Shown piece after piece: positions 8,902 through 17,093 of a stretch of 64,000 bases of DNA. How positions within the stretch are numbered: the stretch's first letter is position 1; each line of letters begins with the position of its first letter. The notes beneath the pieces are model-generated. The model was not told the DNA's origin and did not search any database. It was given only the letters and a program-made list of their open reading frames with translations. The DNA is from an uncultured Acidobacteriota bacterium (GTDB taxonomy: Bacteria > Acidobacteriota > Terriglobia > Bryobacterales > Bryobacteraceae): NCBI GenBank assembly GCA_902826685.1, contig CADEFT010000027.1:31332-95331 (forward strand), written 5' to 3'. Both the position numbers and the translations under genes were made by a program.

Positions 8902-9786
8902 TTGGAATTGGCCCGTAAACCCTATCTCTGGAAGACTCGCGGACGCGAAATCCTGCTCGGTGAGCGCACGCTGATCGTCGGAATTCTGAACGTCACACCG
9001 GACTCGTTTTCCGATGGCGGGCGCTACTACGATCCCGATCGTGCCTACGCCCGCGCGCTCGAACTGGAGGAAGAAGGCGCCGACATTCTCGACATCGGCG
9101 CCGAGTCGACCAAGCCCGGCTCGGAGCGTGTGGCCGAGGCCGAAGAGTTGCGCCGCCTGATTCCCGTTCTCAAGAGGCTGCGCAACCGGCTCAACATCCC
9201 CATCTCGGTCGACACCTACAAAGCCGCCGTGGCCGAGAAGGCGATGGAGTTCGACGCGGTGATCATCAACGACCCGTCTTCGCTCACCTTCGATCCGAAT
9301 CTGGCCAAGACGGCGGCCAAGTACGATGCGGGCCTGATTCTGAATCACATGCGCGGCACGCCCGATTCATGGGCCAAGCTGCCGTCGCTCAAGGATCCGA
9401 TGGGTTCGGTGTGCGCGGATCTCGAAGCCTGTGTGCATCGGACGCTGCGGGCGGGCGTGCAGAAGGCGCGCATGGTTGTCGATCCGGGGCTCGGGTTCGG
9501 CAAGCGCAAGGAAGAGAACACGGAGATTCTGGCGCGCCTGCCGATGCTTGCCAAGCTCGACTATCCGATCCTGATCGGGCCGTCGCGAAAAAGCTTCCTG
9601 CGCCAGGCGACCGACGAGGAGACGGCCTTTGCCGGCGCGGCGGCCGTGACGGCGGCGATTCTGGCCGGGGCGCACATGGTGCGCGTGCACGACGTCAAGC
9701 AGATGGCCGCCGCCGTGCGCATCGCCGATGCCATCGTGCGCGGCGCCGTCACGCTTGAAATCGACACGCGTCACACGCGGGCGTAG
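8902..9786 (+). CDS. folP: Dihydropteroate synthase
   Basis: A 294-residue cytoplasmic enzyme that condenses 7,8-dihydropterin pyrophosphate with p-aminobenzoate in folate synthesis. All signature blocks are present: N-V-T-P-D-S-F-S-D-G-G near 30, D-I-G-A-E-S-T-K-P-G-S, I-N-D-P, N-H-M-R-G-T-P, D-P-G-L-G-F-G-K, G-P-S-R-K-S-F-L and the C-terminal R-V-H-D-V. Length is normal for the family. The only convincing start is TTG at 8902; no good Shine-Dalgarno precedes it, so low-level translation is likely. It stands upstream of a peptide transporter in the same direction, about 100 bases away, with no terminator seen between them. Confidence 0.95.
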   Translation: MELARKPYLWKTRGREILLGERTLIVGILNVTPDSFSDGGRYYDPDRAYARALELEEEGADILDIGAESTKPGSERVAEAEELRRLIPVLKRLRNRLNIPISVDTYKAAVAEKAMEFDAVIINDPSSLTFDPNLAKTAAKYDAGLILNHMRGTPDSWAKLPSLKDPMGSVCADLEACVHRTLRAGVQKARMVVDPGLGFGKRKEENTEILARLPMLAKLDYPILIGPSRKSFLRQATDEETAFAGAAAVTAAILAGAHMVRVHDVKQMAAAVRIADAIVRGAVTLEIDTRHTRA

Positions 9787-9889
9787 CGCCGCGGAAGCCC
9801 GCCCCCTGCCTGATGCCGCAAGGAGGGCGCAGACCGGCTGGCGAACTGACGCAGGCCTCGCCCCTGATAGAATCGAAGGTCACCAGCGA

Positions 9890-11362
9890 ATGCCCGCCGC
9901 CATCGACACTTCCTTCTTCGGCCATCCCAAGGGACTCTCCACGCTGTTCTTCATCGAGCTGTGGGAGCGATGGGGCTACTACGGGATGCGATCGCTGCTG
10001 ATCCTGTTCATGACGTCATCGGCGGCCGACGGCGGCCTGGGCTTCGACGTCGCCAAGGCGAGTGCGATTTACGGGCTCTACACCGCCATGGTCTACATGG
10101 CCTCGCTGCCCGGCGGCTGGATTGCCGATCGCATCCTGGGCCAGCGCCGCGCCGTCCTGATCGGCGGCGTGATCATCACCGCCGGCTACTTCCTCATCGC
10201 CTTTCCGGCCTCGGCCGCCTTCTATGGCGGCCTCACGCTGGTGGTGGTGGGGACGGGCCTGCTCAAGCCGAATGCCTCCACCATCGTCGGGCAGCTATAC
10301 GAAGAAGGCGATACGCGGCGCGATGCCGGCTTCTCCATCTTCTATATGGGCATCAACACGGGCGCCTTCGTGGCACCGCTCGCCTGCGGCTGGGTGGCGC
10401 GCTTCTATGGCTGGCGCGCGGGACTCGCCCTGGCGGCGGCGGGCATGCTGCTGGGCATCCTGCAGTTTTCCCTTGGCGGCTCGCGATTGGGCAGCGCCGG
10501 CCTCCACCCGGTTCCGGTTTCCGCCGCCGAGGATCGCCAGCAGCGCCGCCTGTTTGTCCGGGTGCTGCTCGGCACCGTCGCCGCCGCCATCCTGCTGTTC
10601 GCCCTCGACGCTACCGGCGTCCTTGCCCTCACCGCGCAAACGCTGAACGGCATCGCGGGCACGGGTCTCACCATCCTCACGATCGGGCTGTTCGGATGGA
10701 TGCTGCTGGCCGCCAACTGGTCCCCCGAAGAGCGCAAGCGGATCATCGTCATCGCGGTGCTGTTCCTCGCCTCCACGTTGTTCTGGTCGGTATTCGAACA
10801 GGCGGGCTCGACACTAAATCTGTTCGCGGCGCGCAGCACCGATACGACTCTGCTCGGATGGGAATATCCCGCCAGTTGGTTCCAATCGGTCAACGGCTTT
10901 TTCATCGTGGCTCTCGCGCCTGTTTTTGCGTGGCTATGGCTGAAGCTTGGCCCACGCGATCCGTCTAGCCCCACCAAGTTCTCTTTGGCGCTGGTGCAGG
11001 CCGGACTCGGCTTTCTCATTCTCGCCGCTGGAGCGATGCTCGCCGCCAACGGAACCAAAGTCAGTCCGATGTGGCTGGTCGTCACTTATTTCCTTCATAC
11101 AACGGGCGAGCTTTGCCTGAGCCCGGTCGGCCTTTCCGCGTTCACCAAGCTGGCACCGGCGCGCGTGGGCGGATTCATGATGGGAGTCTGGTTTCTCTCC
11201 ATCTCGCTCGGCAACTACCTGGGAGGGCGCATGGCGGCCCTCTATGAAGCCATGCCGCTGCCGCAACTGCTCGGATCGGTCGGTGCCTTCGCGGTCGCCG
11301 CCGGACTCGTGCTCGCGCTGCTGGTCAGACCGATGGTCCGTCTCATGGGAGCCGTAAGGTAA
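9890..11362 (+). CDS. POT/PTR family proton-coupled oligopeptide transporter
   Basis: A 490-residue inner-membrane protein with 12 or more hydrophobic spans. The N-terminal signature F-F-I-E-L-W-E-R-W-G-Y-Y-G-M-R-S is diagnostic for the POT (PTR2) branch of the major facilitator superfamily, which imports di- and tripeptides with protons. A G-G-W-I-A-D-R-I-L-G-Q-R motif follows between spans 2 and 3. The start is set at ATG 9890, where the conserved F-F-G-H-P-K-G region begins. Its stop overlaps the start of an M24 peptidase (TAATG), which fits import followed by cleavage of proline-type dipeptides. Confidence 0.92.
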   Translation: MPAAIDTSFFGHPKGLSTLFFIELWERWGYYGMRSLLILFMTSSAADGGLGFDVAKASAIYGLYTAMVYMASLPGGWIADRILGQRRAVLIGGVIITAGYFLIAFPASAAFYGGLTLVVVGTGLLKPNASTIVGQLYEEGDTRRDAGFSIFYMGINTGAFVAPLACGWVARFYGWRAGLALAAAGMLLGILQFSLGGSRLGSAGLHPVPVSAAEDRQQRRLFVRVLLGTVAAAILLFALDATGVLALTAQTLNGIAGTGLTILTIGLFGWMLLAANWSPEERKRIIVIAVLFLASTLFWSVFEQAGSTLNLFAARSTDTTLLGWEYPASWFQSVNGFFIVALAPVFAWLWLKLGPRDPSSPTKFSLALVQAGLGFLILAAGAMLAANGTKVSPMWLVVTYFLHTTGELCLSPVGLSAFTKLAPARVGGFMMGVWFLSISLGNYLGGRMAALYEAMPLPQLLGSVGAFAVAAGLVLALLVRPMVRLMGAVR

Positions 11363-12540
11363 TGCCAATACCCCTCGCTGAAATTCAAGCGGCGCTGGCC
11401 GATGCCGATCTCGACGGCTGGCTGTTCTACGATCATCATTTCCGCGATCCGTTGGCCTACAGCATCCTGCGCTTTGAAGCGCCGCGCACACCTTCGCGCC
11501 GGTGGTATTACTTCATCCCGCGCTCGGGTGAGCCGCGGCGTCTGGTGCATCGAGTGGAGCCGGCCATGCTCGATGCGCTGCCCGGCGGCAAGTCGGTCTA
11601 TTCGGGATGGAACACGCTGCGGGAAAGCCTGCCGCGAATCCTGGACGGGGCGCGGCGGATCGCCATGCAGCATTCGCCCAATTGCGAGATTCCGTATGTC
11701 GCCATGGTCGATGCCGGCACCATCGATCTCATTCGCGGCTTTGGCCTGGAAGTGGCTTCCTCCGCCGACCTGGTGCAGCACTTCGAGGCTCGCTGGTCTG
11801 AGGATCAACTGGAATCGCATCTCGAAGCCGGGCGCCGCGTGGACGCCATCCGCCGCGCCGCGTTCGACCGGATCAAGGAAGCCCTCGCCGCAGCCAGAAC
11901 GGCTACCGAGTTTGAGATCGCCCAGTTCATTCGCGACCGCTTCGAGGCCAACGGCCTGTTCACCGATCACGGCCCCATCGTGGCCGTCAACGCCAATGCG
12001 TCCAACCCGCACTACGAACCGTCGCCATCGAACGAAACGCCTATTCGCCCCGGCGATCTGGTGCTCATCGACATGTGGGCGAAGCTGACCCAGCCGCAGT
12101 CGGTTTACTACGACATCACCTGGACCGGATATGGCGGAACGAACCCACCGGCCGACATACTCAATGTCTTCGAAATCGTTCGGAAGGCGCGAACGGCCGG
12201 TAGCGATTTCGTCAAAGCCGCCATTGCCGCCCGCCAGACGGTGAGCGGCTATCAGGTGGACGACGCGGTGCGCGGCGTCATCGAAGCGGCGGGCTTCGGC
12301 GAATTCTTCGTCCATCGCACGGGCCACTCCATCGGGCAGGAAGTGCATGGCAACGGAGCGAACATGGATAATCTCGAAAGCCACGATACGCGCCGCCTGA
12401 TCGCGCGCACGTGCTTCTCCATCGAGCCCGGCGTCTATCTGCCCGCCTTCGGCATCCGCTCGGAAGTCAATTGCTACATTGGAGAGAACTCCGCCATGGT
12501 GACCGGGGAAGAACAGGATCGGTTGTTGCTGCTTTCATGA
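11362..12540 (+). CDS. M24 family metallopeptidase (Xaa-Pro dipeptidase-like)
   Basis: A 392-residue cytoplasmic enzyme with an N-terminal creatinase-like domain (about 1-150) and a C-terminal pita-bread M24 domain. All five metal ligands are visible: Asp in L-I-D-M-W, Asp in Y-Y-D-I-T, His in G-H-S-I-G, Glu in S-I-E-P-G and Glu in R-S-E-V-N. The family removes N-terminal residues or cleaves Xaa-Pro bonds. It is coupled to the peptide transporter at its 5' end and overlaps the next gene by ATGA at its 3' end, indicating one peptide-scavenging operon. Confidence 0.9.
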   Translation: MPIPLAEIQAALADADLDGWLFYDHHFRDPLAYSILRFEAPRTPSRRWYYFIPRSGEPRRLVHRVEPAMLDALPGGKSVYSGWNTLRESLPRILDGARRIAMQHSPNCEIPYVAMVDAGTIDLIRGFGLEVASSADLVQHFEARWSEDQLESHLEAGRRVDAIRRAAFDRIKEALAAARTATEFEIAQFIRDRFEANGLFTDHGPIVAVNANASNPHYEPSPSNETPIRPGDLVLIDMWAKLTQPQSVYYDITWTGYGGTNPPADILNVFEIVRKARTAGSDFVKAAIAARQTVSGYQVDDAVRGVIEAAGFGEFFVHRTGHSIGQEVHGNGANMDNLESHDTRRLIARTCFSIEPGVYLPAFGIRSEVNCYIGENSAMVTGEEQDRLLLLS

Positions 12541-14120
12541 GGCGCCTCGCATTGTTCGTTCTGTTGGCGGCCGCCGCGCCGGCCCAGAACATCGTCAAGC
12601 TTTCAGACACCGCCGAAATCGAATTCATCAGTCCCTCCTGCGTGCGCGTCGCGCGCGGCAAACTCGCCAAGCGTTCAGCCATCACCACGGACACGGTAAC
12701 CAAGCGCAGCACCGAGACGGGCTTTGAAGCGAAATTTGAAACCGAGGAACTGGTGGTGCAGTTCGACAGCCGCTCCGGTTTGCTTTCCATCTTCGTGCCC
12801 GGCGGCTTGAACCTGTTCAAGGAAACGGCCGCCACCATCGAAGCGTTGGATCTGGAGATTCGCTCGAGTGAGCGCTTCTACGGCTTCGGCGCCAGGCACC
12901 AGCCGGGGCTCGACGCTCGCGGGCTCACGCTGACGCCCACCGCGCCATTCTTTATCTCCAGCCGTGGCTATGCGTTCTGGATGGCCGCCACACCGGCACC
13001 CACGTTCGATATCGGCAAAACCGCGCCCGCGCTGCTACGGGTGTCCGGACACACCGGCGATACCTTCGAGTACTTCTTTGCCTTTGGTCCCTCGGTGAAA
13101 GAAATTTGGGAGGAGCGCAACCGCGTCACCGGCAACATCGAACCGCCGGGCAAGGCCGATCTCGGTCTGATCTCCATGCCGCGGCTGCCGCGTGCCGCCA
13201 CTGCGCTTCCTTCGTCGCCGCTGACGGGAACCGATCTGCTCTGCGCCGAGACGAACGCGCTGATGCACTCGACGCTTTCCGGCCAGCTTTTGCCCGCTTT
13301 CGATCTGGCGCGCTACCGCTCGGCCGGCGACGATACGTTCCGGCGGGCGTTGCGGCTGGGTGTTTTCTCGCCGCTGGTTTACGACTCGGCGCCCGATCCA
13401 CTGCCCGGTCCGCGCGCGCAGATGATCGAACAGGCGCGCGCCTGGCGCAGCCGGCTTTCCCACTTCCTGATCACCTACGCCGACGAAGCGCGCTATCGCG
13501 GCTTCCCCGTTCTGCACTCGCTCACGATGCAGTTTCCGCGCGATCCCCAGGCCGGTCTCGAAGACAAGGCCTTCATGTTTGGAGACGAGTTTCTGCTGGC
13601 GCCCGTCTGTGACGGCGCACCGAGCCGCGAGCTCTATGTCCCGATGGGCAACTGGACCGACTGGAACACCAACCGTACGTACCAGGGCCGCCGCCGCACC
13701 ACTATCGAGACGCCGGCCGACGGCCTGATCGTCCTGGTCAAAAACGGCGCCATCGTCCCACTGGCAGGCGTGAACAAGGGCGACCCGGTGGAGCTTCACT
13801 ACTTCCCAAAAAATGGAGGCGAATTCTTTCTGCTCGAGCCCGACGTATCGGATTACTCGCAGGCGCATGCCGGACCGGCCGCCGGTATCTGGCGCGTGGA
13901 AATCGAATCGAAGGTGGCGCGGCGGTATGAATGGGTGATTCACCACTTCGACAAGCCGGCGAAGGTGAACGAGCCCGATGGCCCGGCGTTTCGCGAAACC
14001 ATCGAAGGGGAGGGCCCGCTCGCGCCGCGATCCTGGCGCTATGACGCGGCCAACCGCCAACTGCGCGTCGGAATCGAGGCGCCCGCGAAATCCGACATCA
14101 TTGTAAACGTGTCGTTCTGA
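12537..14120 (+). CDS. GH31-like exported protein with most of the catalytic barrel missing
   Basis: A 527-residue protein with a signal peptide. Residues about 20-200 look like the N-terminal beta-sandwich of family 31 glycoside hydrolases (E-R-F-Y-G-F-G-A-R, G-Y-A-F-W-M-A-A, F-E-Y-F-F-A-F-G-P). Residues about 265-395 match the end of the barrel and start of the C-domain (R-L-G-V-F-S-P-L, M-Q-F-P-R-D-P, F-M-F-G-D-E-F-L-L-A-P-V, W-T-D-W-N-T). Between them only about 65 residues remain where GH31 enzymes have roughly 200 or more, and I find no W-x-D-x-N/E nucleophile motif. Catalysis by the normal mechanism is therefore unlikely. The reading frame itself is intact. It is coupled to the M24 gene by an ATGA overlap. 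Confidence 0.75.
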   Translation: MRRLALFVLLAAAAPAQNIVKLSDTAEIEFISPSCVRVARGKLAKRSAITTDTVTKRSTETGFEAKFETEELVVQFDSRSGLLSIFVPGGLNLFKETAATIEALDLEIRSSERFYGFGARHQPGLDARGLTLTPTAPFFISSRGYAFWMAATPAPTFDIGKTAPALLRVSGHTGDTFEYFFAFGPSVKEIWEERNRVTGNIEPPGKADLGLISMPRLPRAATALPSSPLTGTDLLCAETNALMHSTLSGQLLPAFDLARYRSAGDDTFRRALRLGVFSPLVYDSAPDPLPGPRAQMIEQARAWRSRLSHFLITYADEARYRGFPVLHSLTMQFPRDPQAGLEDKAFMFGDEFLLAPVCDGAPSRELYVPMGNWTDWNTNRTYQGRRRTTIETPADGLIVLVKNGAIVPLAGVNKGDPVELHYFPKNGGEFFLLEPDVSDYSQAHAGPAAGIWRVEIESKVARRYEWVIHHFDKPAKVNEPDGPAFRETIEGEGPLAPRSWRYDAANRQLRVGIEAPAKSDIIVNVSF

Positions 14121-14123
14121 TCC

Positions 14124-14876
14124 ATGACCAAAGCTTTGCTAGGCGCGCTTGTTGTGCTCACCACCGCCGCGGGCGCGCAACAACAGCTTACGCTCTCCCT
14201 AGGGACGCTTTACCTGCCCGCGCAGTCGCGTCTTGAAGTCCCGCAGCCACTGGTGATTTTCTTTCACGGCGCGGGCGGCATCGAAACGGCGGCCGGCGGC
14301 AATCGCGGCGCGGTGCTGGCGGTGAATTTTCCCACCAACTCCGATCCTTACGTTTCCACGTTCCTGCCGCCCGATGCATTTCCGAAGATGATTCGCGAGG
14401 CCGAAGCCAAAACGAATCTGAAGTTCGGCCCGTTGACGCTTGGGTGTTTCAGCGCCGGGTGCGGCGCGGTGCGAACGATTCTGCGGGACGAAGAGGTGTA
14501 CGGCAAGACCAGGGGCGTGGTGGCCATCGACGGGGTATACGCGGACTTCCAAGGCCGCAACACGCCTTCGCCGGAGCAGATGGCCGTCTGGCTGAAACTG
14601 TCGAAAGACGCCATCGTGGGCCGGAAGCAGTTCGTGCTGACGCATACCGATGTGGAATCGAATGCCTACGCCACCGCGCGGCTCACGGCGGATTGGCTGC
14701 TCGAGCAGGTGGGCTTGAAGCGCCGCGCCGCCAGGGAGAGCGGGAAGATCGCGGCGCGCACGACAGCCGAGGCGGGCGGATTTCTGGTCAAAGGCTTCTC
14801 GGGCACCGAGTCGCAGCAGCATCTGGGACAACTCAGCCTCATCCCGGAGCTGCTGCGACTCGCCTCCCGGCGCTGA
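14124..14876 (+). CDS. Exported alpha/beta-hydrolase-like protein
   Basis: A 250-residue protein with a signal peptide (A-L-V-V-L-T-T-A-A-G-A-Q). The pattern V-I-F-F-H-G-A-G-G is an oxyanion-hole type H-G motif, and G-C-F-S-A-G at about residue 110 resembles a nucleophile elbow with Ser as nucleophile. A C-terminal His candidate lies in Q-Q-H-L-G-Q. It is reminiscent of poly(3-hydroxybutyrate) depolymerase/LpqC-type secreted esterases, but the assignment to a subfamily is weak. It begins three bases after the GH31-like gene, so it is probably the last gene of that operon. It converges with the next gene with almost no gap. Confidence 0.65.
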   Translation: MTKALLGALVVLTTAAGAQQQLTLSLGTLYLPAQSRLEVPQPLVIFFHGAGGIETAAGGNRGAVLAVNFPTNSDPYVSTFLPPDAFPKMIREAEAKTNLKFGPLTLGCFSAGCGAVRTILRDEEVYGKTRGVVAIDGVYADFQGRNTPSPEQMAVWLKLSKDAIVGRKQFVLTHTDVESNAYATARLTADWLLEQVGLKRRAARESGKIAARTTAEAGGFLVKGFSGTESQQHLGQLSLIPELLRLASRR

Positions 14877-14877
14877 T

Positions 14878-15801
14878 CTATTCCGGCCCTTTGCGCATGA
14901 TGCGCATGGGGGACATCGGCCGGTCGGGTGCCTGTTGAAAATCGCCTGGCACGCGGAACAACGCCGCATCCGGTTCCTGCCGCCGCAGATTGCCGATCCG
15001 ATAGCTCGATTCGCCAAACTGCGGATCGACGGTCTTGGTGTAAATCTCCATCTGCAGTTCCGGCGAATACCAGCGCTCGGTGGTCGATACGATGGCCCGG
15101 TCGTTGCCGATCTCGCCCACCGGAATCGTAGAGGTTTCGCGCGTCCCCTCCACCATGACGCCTTCCATCATCTGGCGTCCCAGGCTTTCCTTCTTACCCT
15201 GGCCTTTATCCAGCAATCGGAAAGCCGGCACCGCGGCCGTGAAGGTCCCGGCCGAAGGTTCCACCTTCACCCCTTTCACGGCGACGTGAACTTCCTGTTC
15301 GATCGATTGCGTCACGCCCGCCTCCACTTTGGTGCCCCGCATTGACGCTGCCTGTCCGCCGCGCACCTTGCGGTAAGTCTTGGCGTTCATATCGAGCAGG
15401 TACACTTCCTTGGCCGCCGGATCGGTGATGGTGACCATGTGCGGCGCCTCCTGCCCGGCGGTGGCCCACGGCCCGATGTGGCCCAGGGTGTTGTCGCGCC
15501 GCGTGCGCCCTTCCTTGTCGCGCGCCATCGACGCGGTGTTCTTGTGGACGATGCGGGTGCCATCGGCCAGAGTGCGCACCATCTCGGTGGTCGAATCCGC
15601 GCTGTAGGGCTGCCCCTTCACGACGGCGCCCGCCGCGAAATCGCTAACCGAAAAAAACTGCATCGTGTGGGCGGGACCGGCCTCGCCGGCCGCGACCACC
15701 ACGTCGTGAATCACCCGTTCCCCCCTTGCCTGCCCCGGCACCTGTCCATATATTGAGCCGGCCGCGGCCAGCCCCGCGGCCAATGTGAATTCCAGCCTCA
15801 T
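14878..15801 (-). CDS. Exported protein of unknown function, third gene of the ECF sigma operon
   Basis: A 307-residue protein with a signal peptide (L-A-A-G-L-A-A-A-G-S-I-Y-G-Q). The body is rich in beta-strand-like segments, lacks Cys, and includes D-P-A-A-K-E-V-Y-L-L-D and a C-terminal E-R-W-Y-S-P-E-L-Q-M-E-I-Y block. I recognise no enzyme motif. Its ATG overlaps the anti-sigma stop (ATGA at 15798-15801), so it is made together with the sigma/anti-sigma pair. It may be a periplasmic sensor or a target of the regulon. The C-terminus converges within two bases of the upstream hydrolase gene. Confidence 0.65.
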   Translation of the reverse strand: MRLEFTLAAGLAAAGSIYGQVPGQARGERVIHDVVVAAGEAGPAHTMQFFSVSDFAAGAVVKGQPYSADSTTEMVRTLADGTRIVHKNTASMARDKEGRTRRDNTLGHIGPWATAGQEAPHMVTITDPAAKEVYLLDMNAKTYRKVRGGQAASMRGTKVEAGVTQSIEQEVHVAVKGVKVEPSAGTFTAAVPAFRLLDKGQGKKESLGRQMMEGVMVEGTRETSTIPVGEIGNDRAIVSTTERWYSPELQMEIYTKTVDPQFGESSYRIGNLRRQEPDAALFRVPGDFQQAPDRPMSPMRIMRKGPE

Positions 15802-16352
15802 CGTATGACTCCTTTTGTTTCCAATCGCTGCGACCCGTAAACGAATCGAATTCCCTTCACCAGCCCGTCTTCACCCAGAAGCACGTCGGCCTTCACCATC
15901 CCGTGCGCATTCTCAGGACCCACCGGCAGTCCCAACCGCAACAGCTCGGCGCGCGGCAAATCCATTCGCATCACCTGCAGCGTTTCCCGAGGCCGCACCG
16001 GCGCTCCATAGCGCACCGGGATAAAGCTCGACACCGTTTCCGTCACCTCGGCGGGCGGTGGAAGCTTCGGCTCCCGCGGCCAGAACACTCCGGCCACCAG
16101 CATGGCAGCCGCGGCGGCCGGAACCGCCCAAGTCAGCCAGCGCCGCCGGCCGCGCCGCGCGAACTCCTTCATCACGGCGATTTCCACGGCCCTCGACGGA
16201 CCGGTTGTCATTGGCTCCACCGCCATCTCGCGCAGAACCGCGTCGAGCGAGCGCCCGGCCTCCAGCCACGCCGCGCATTCGGGGCATTGGCGCGCGTGCG
16301 CTTCCGCTTCGGCCCGATCGCGCGCGGCTTCCCTCACCCATGCACAACTCAT
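15798..16352 (-). CDS. Anti-sigma factor with zinc-finger (ZAS-type) N-terminus
   Basis: A 184-residue inner-membrane protein. The N-terminus has the anti-sigma zinc motif: Cys3 and H-A-R-Q-C-P-E-C, which gives H-x3-C-x2-C. One membrane span follows (W-A-V-P-A-A-A-A-A-M-L-V-A-G-V-F-W, around residue 90), then a periplasmic C-domain ending V-K-G-I-R-F-V-Y-G-S. Such proteins hold an ECF sigma factor inactive until an envelope signal. The start is placed at 16352 because it gives the conserved Cys and an ATGA overlap with the sigma gene. Confidence 0.82.
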   Translation of the reverse strand: MSCAWVREAARDRAEAEAHARQCPECAAWLEAGRSLDAVLREMAVEPMTTGPSRAVEIAVMKEFARRGRRRWLTWAVPAAAAAMLVAGVFWPREPKLPPPAEVTETVSSFIPVRYGAPVRPRETLQVMRMDLPRAELLRLGLPVGPENAHGMVKADVLLGEDGLVKGIRFVYGSQRLETKGVIR

Positions 16353-16894
16353 ACTTTGGCCCTGACCTTTCGTGCCTGACACTTTTCCAGAAGCAGCGCC
16401 CGCGCGCGGTGCAGCCGCGACCGCACCGTGCCCACCGGACAGTCGAGCATCCTGGCCACGTCTTTGTAATCCATTTCTTCCATCTCGCAAAGCAGGACGA
16501 CTTCGCGGTAGGCCGGCGGCAGCGAGTCGATCGCGTGACGGATTTGCTCGAAGCCGGGCATGGCGTCCGGCAGGGTGACCGGCACCGATGGCGCATCTTC
16601 TAATTCAACGTATAGCCGTTCCCTACGTAATACCCGCAGCGTTTCATGACGCGCGATTCCTAAAAGGTAGTGGCGCAATTCGCCCCGCCCGGCGTCAAAA
16701 CGACTCAATCCGCGAATGAGGATAAAAAAGACTTCCTGTGTAATTTCGTCCGCCAGATCGGAACGGAAAGTCATAGCTCTCGCGAACCGATAGACTTTAA
16801 GGTGGTGGCGATGGTACAGGAACTGAAAGGCAACTTGCGATCCTCGCGAGGCCGCCAGCACCAGTTCCTGATCGCTCGAATCACCGCTTAGCAT
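16349..16894 (-). CDS. ECF-type RNA polymerase sigma factor
   Basis: A 181-residue protein with sigma region 2 (D-L-A-D-E-I-T-Q-E-V-F) at about 45-60 and region 4 helix-turn-helix (Y-R-E-V-V-L-L-C-E-M-E-E-M-D-Y-K-D and V-G-T-V-R-S-R-L-H-R-A) at about 130-170. The spacing and size are normal for group 4 sigma factors. It leads a three-gene coupled operon with its zinc-finger anti-sigma factor and an exported protein. The upstream region 16895-17093 is shared with the divergent surface-protein gene, so that gene could be a target. Confidence 0.93.
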   Translation of the reverse strand: MLSGDSSDQELVLAASRGSQVAFQFLYHRHHLKVYRFARAMTFRSDLADEITQEVFFILIRGLSRFDAGRGELRHYLLGIARHETLRVLRRERLYVELEDAPSVPVTLPDAMPGFEQIRHAIDSLPPAYREVVLLCEMEEMDYKDVARMLDCPVGTVRSRLHRARALLLEKCQARKVRAKV

Positions 16895-17093
16895 TCGAAT
16901 CCTTGATAAACGTTTGCCTCTGAGTAGTATTGTCAGCCACGGGCAAAAAGGTTCCGAAATTTATGGCCTGAATTGGCCGTTCGATTGCTATACTGCGAAT
17001 CAGAGTCACGAGTCGGAAAAGAAATTCCATGGCACACCGTGGCCATAAAGTGACAGTGCTCGCCCCTTAAAATATATAAGGTATGGAGGAAAA

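Noticed and set aside
17050..17078. Promoter gTGACA/17/TATATA before the surface-protein gene
   Set aside because: Transcription would begin inside the ribosome site, leaving no usable leader; kept only as a note in the gene entry.
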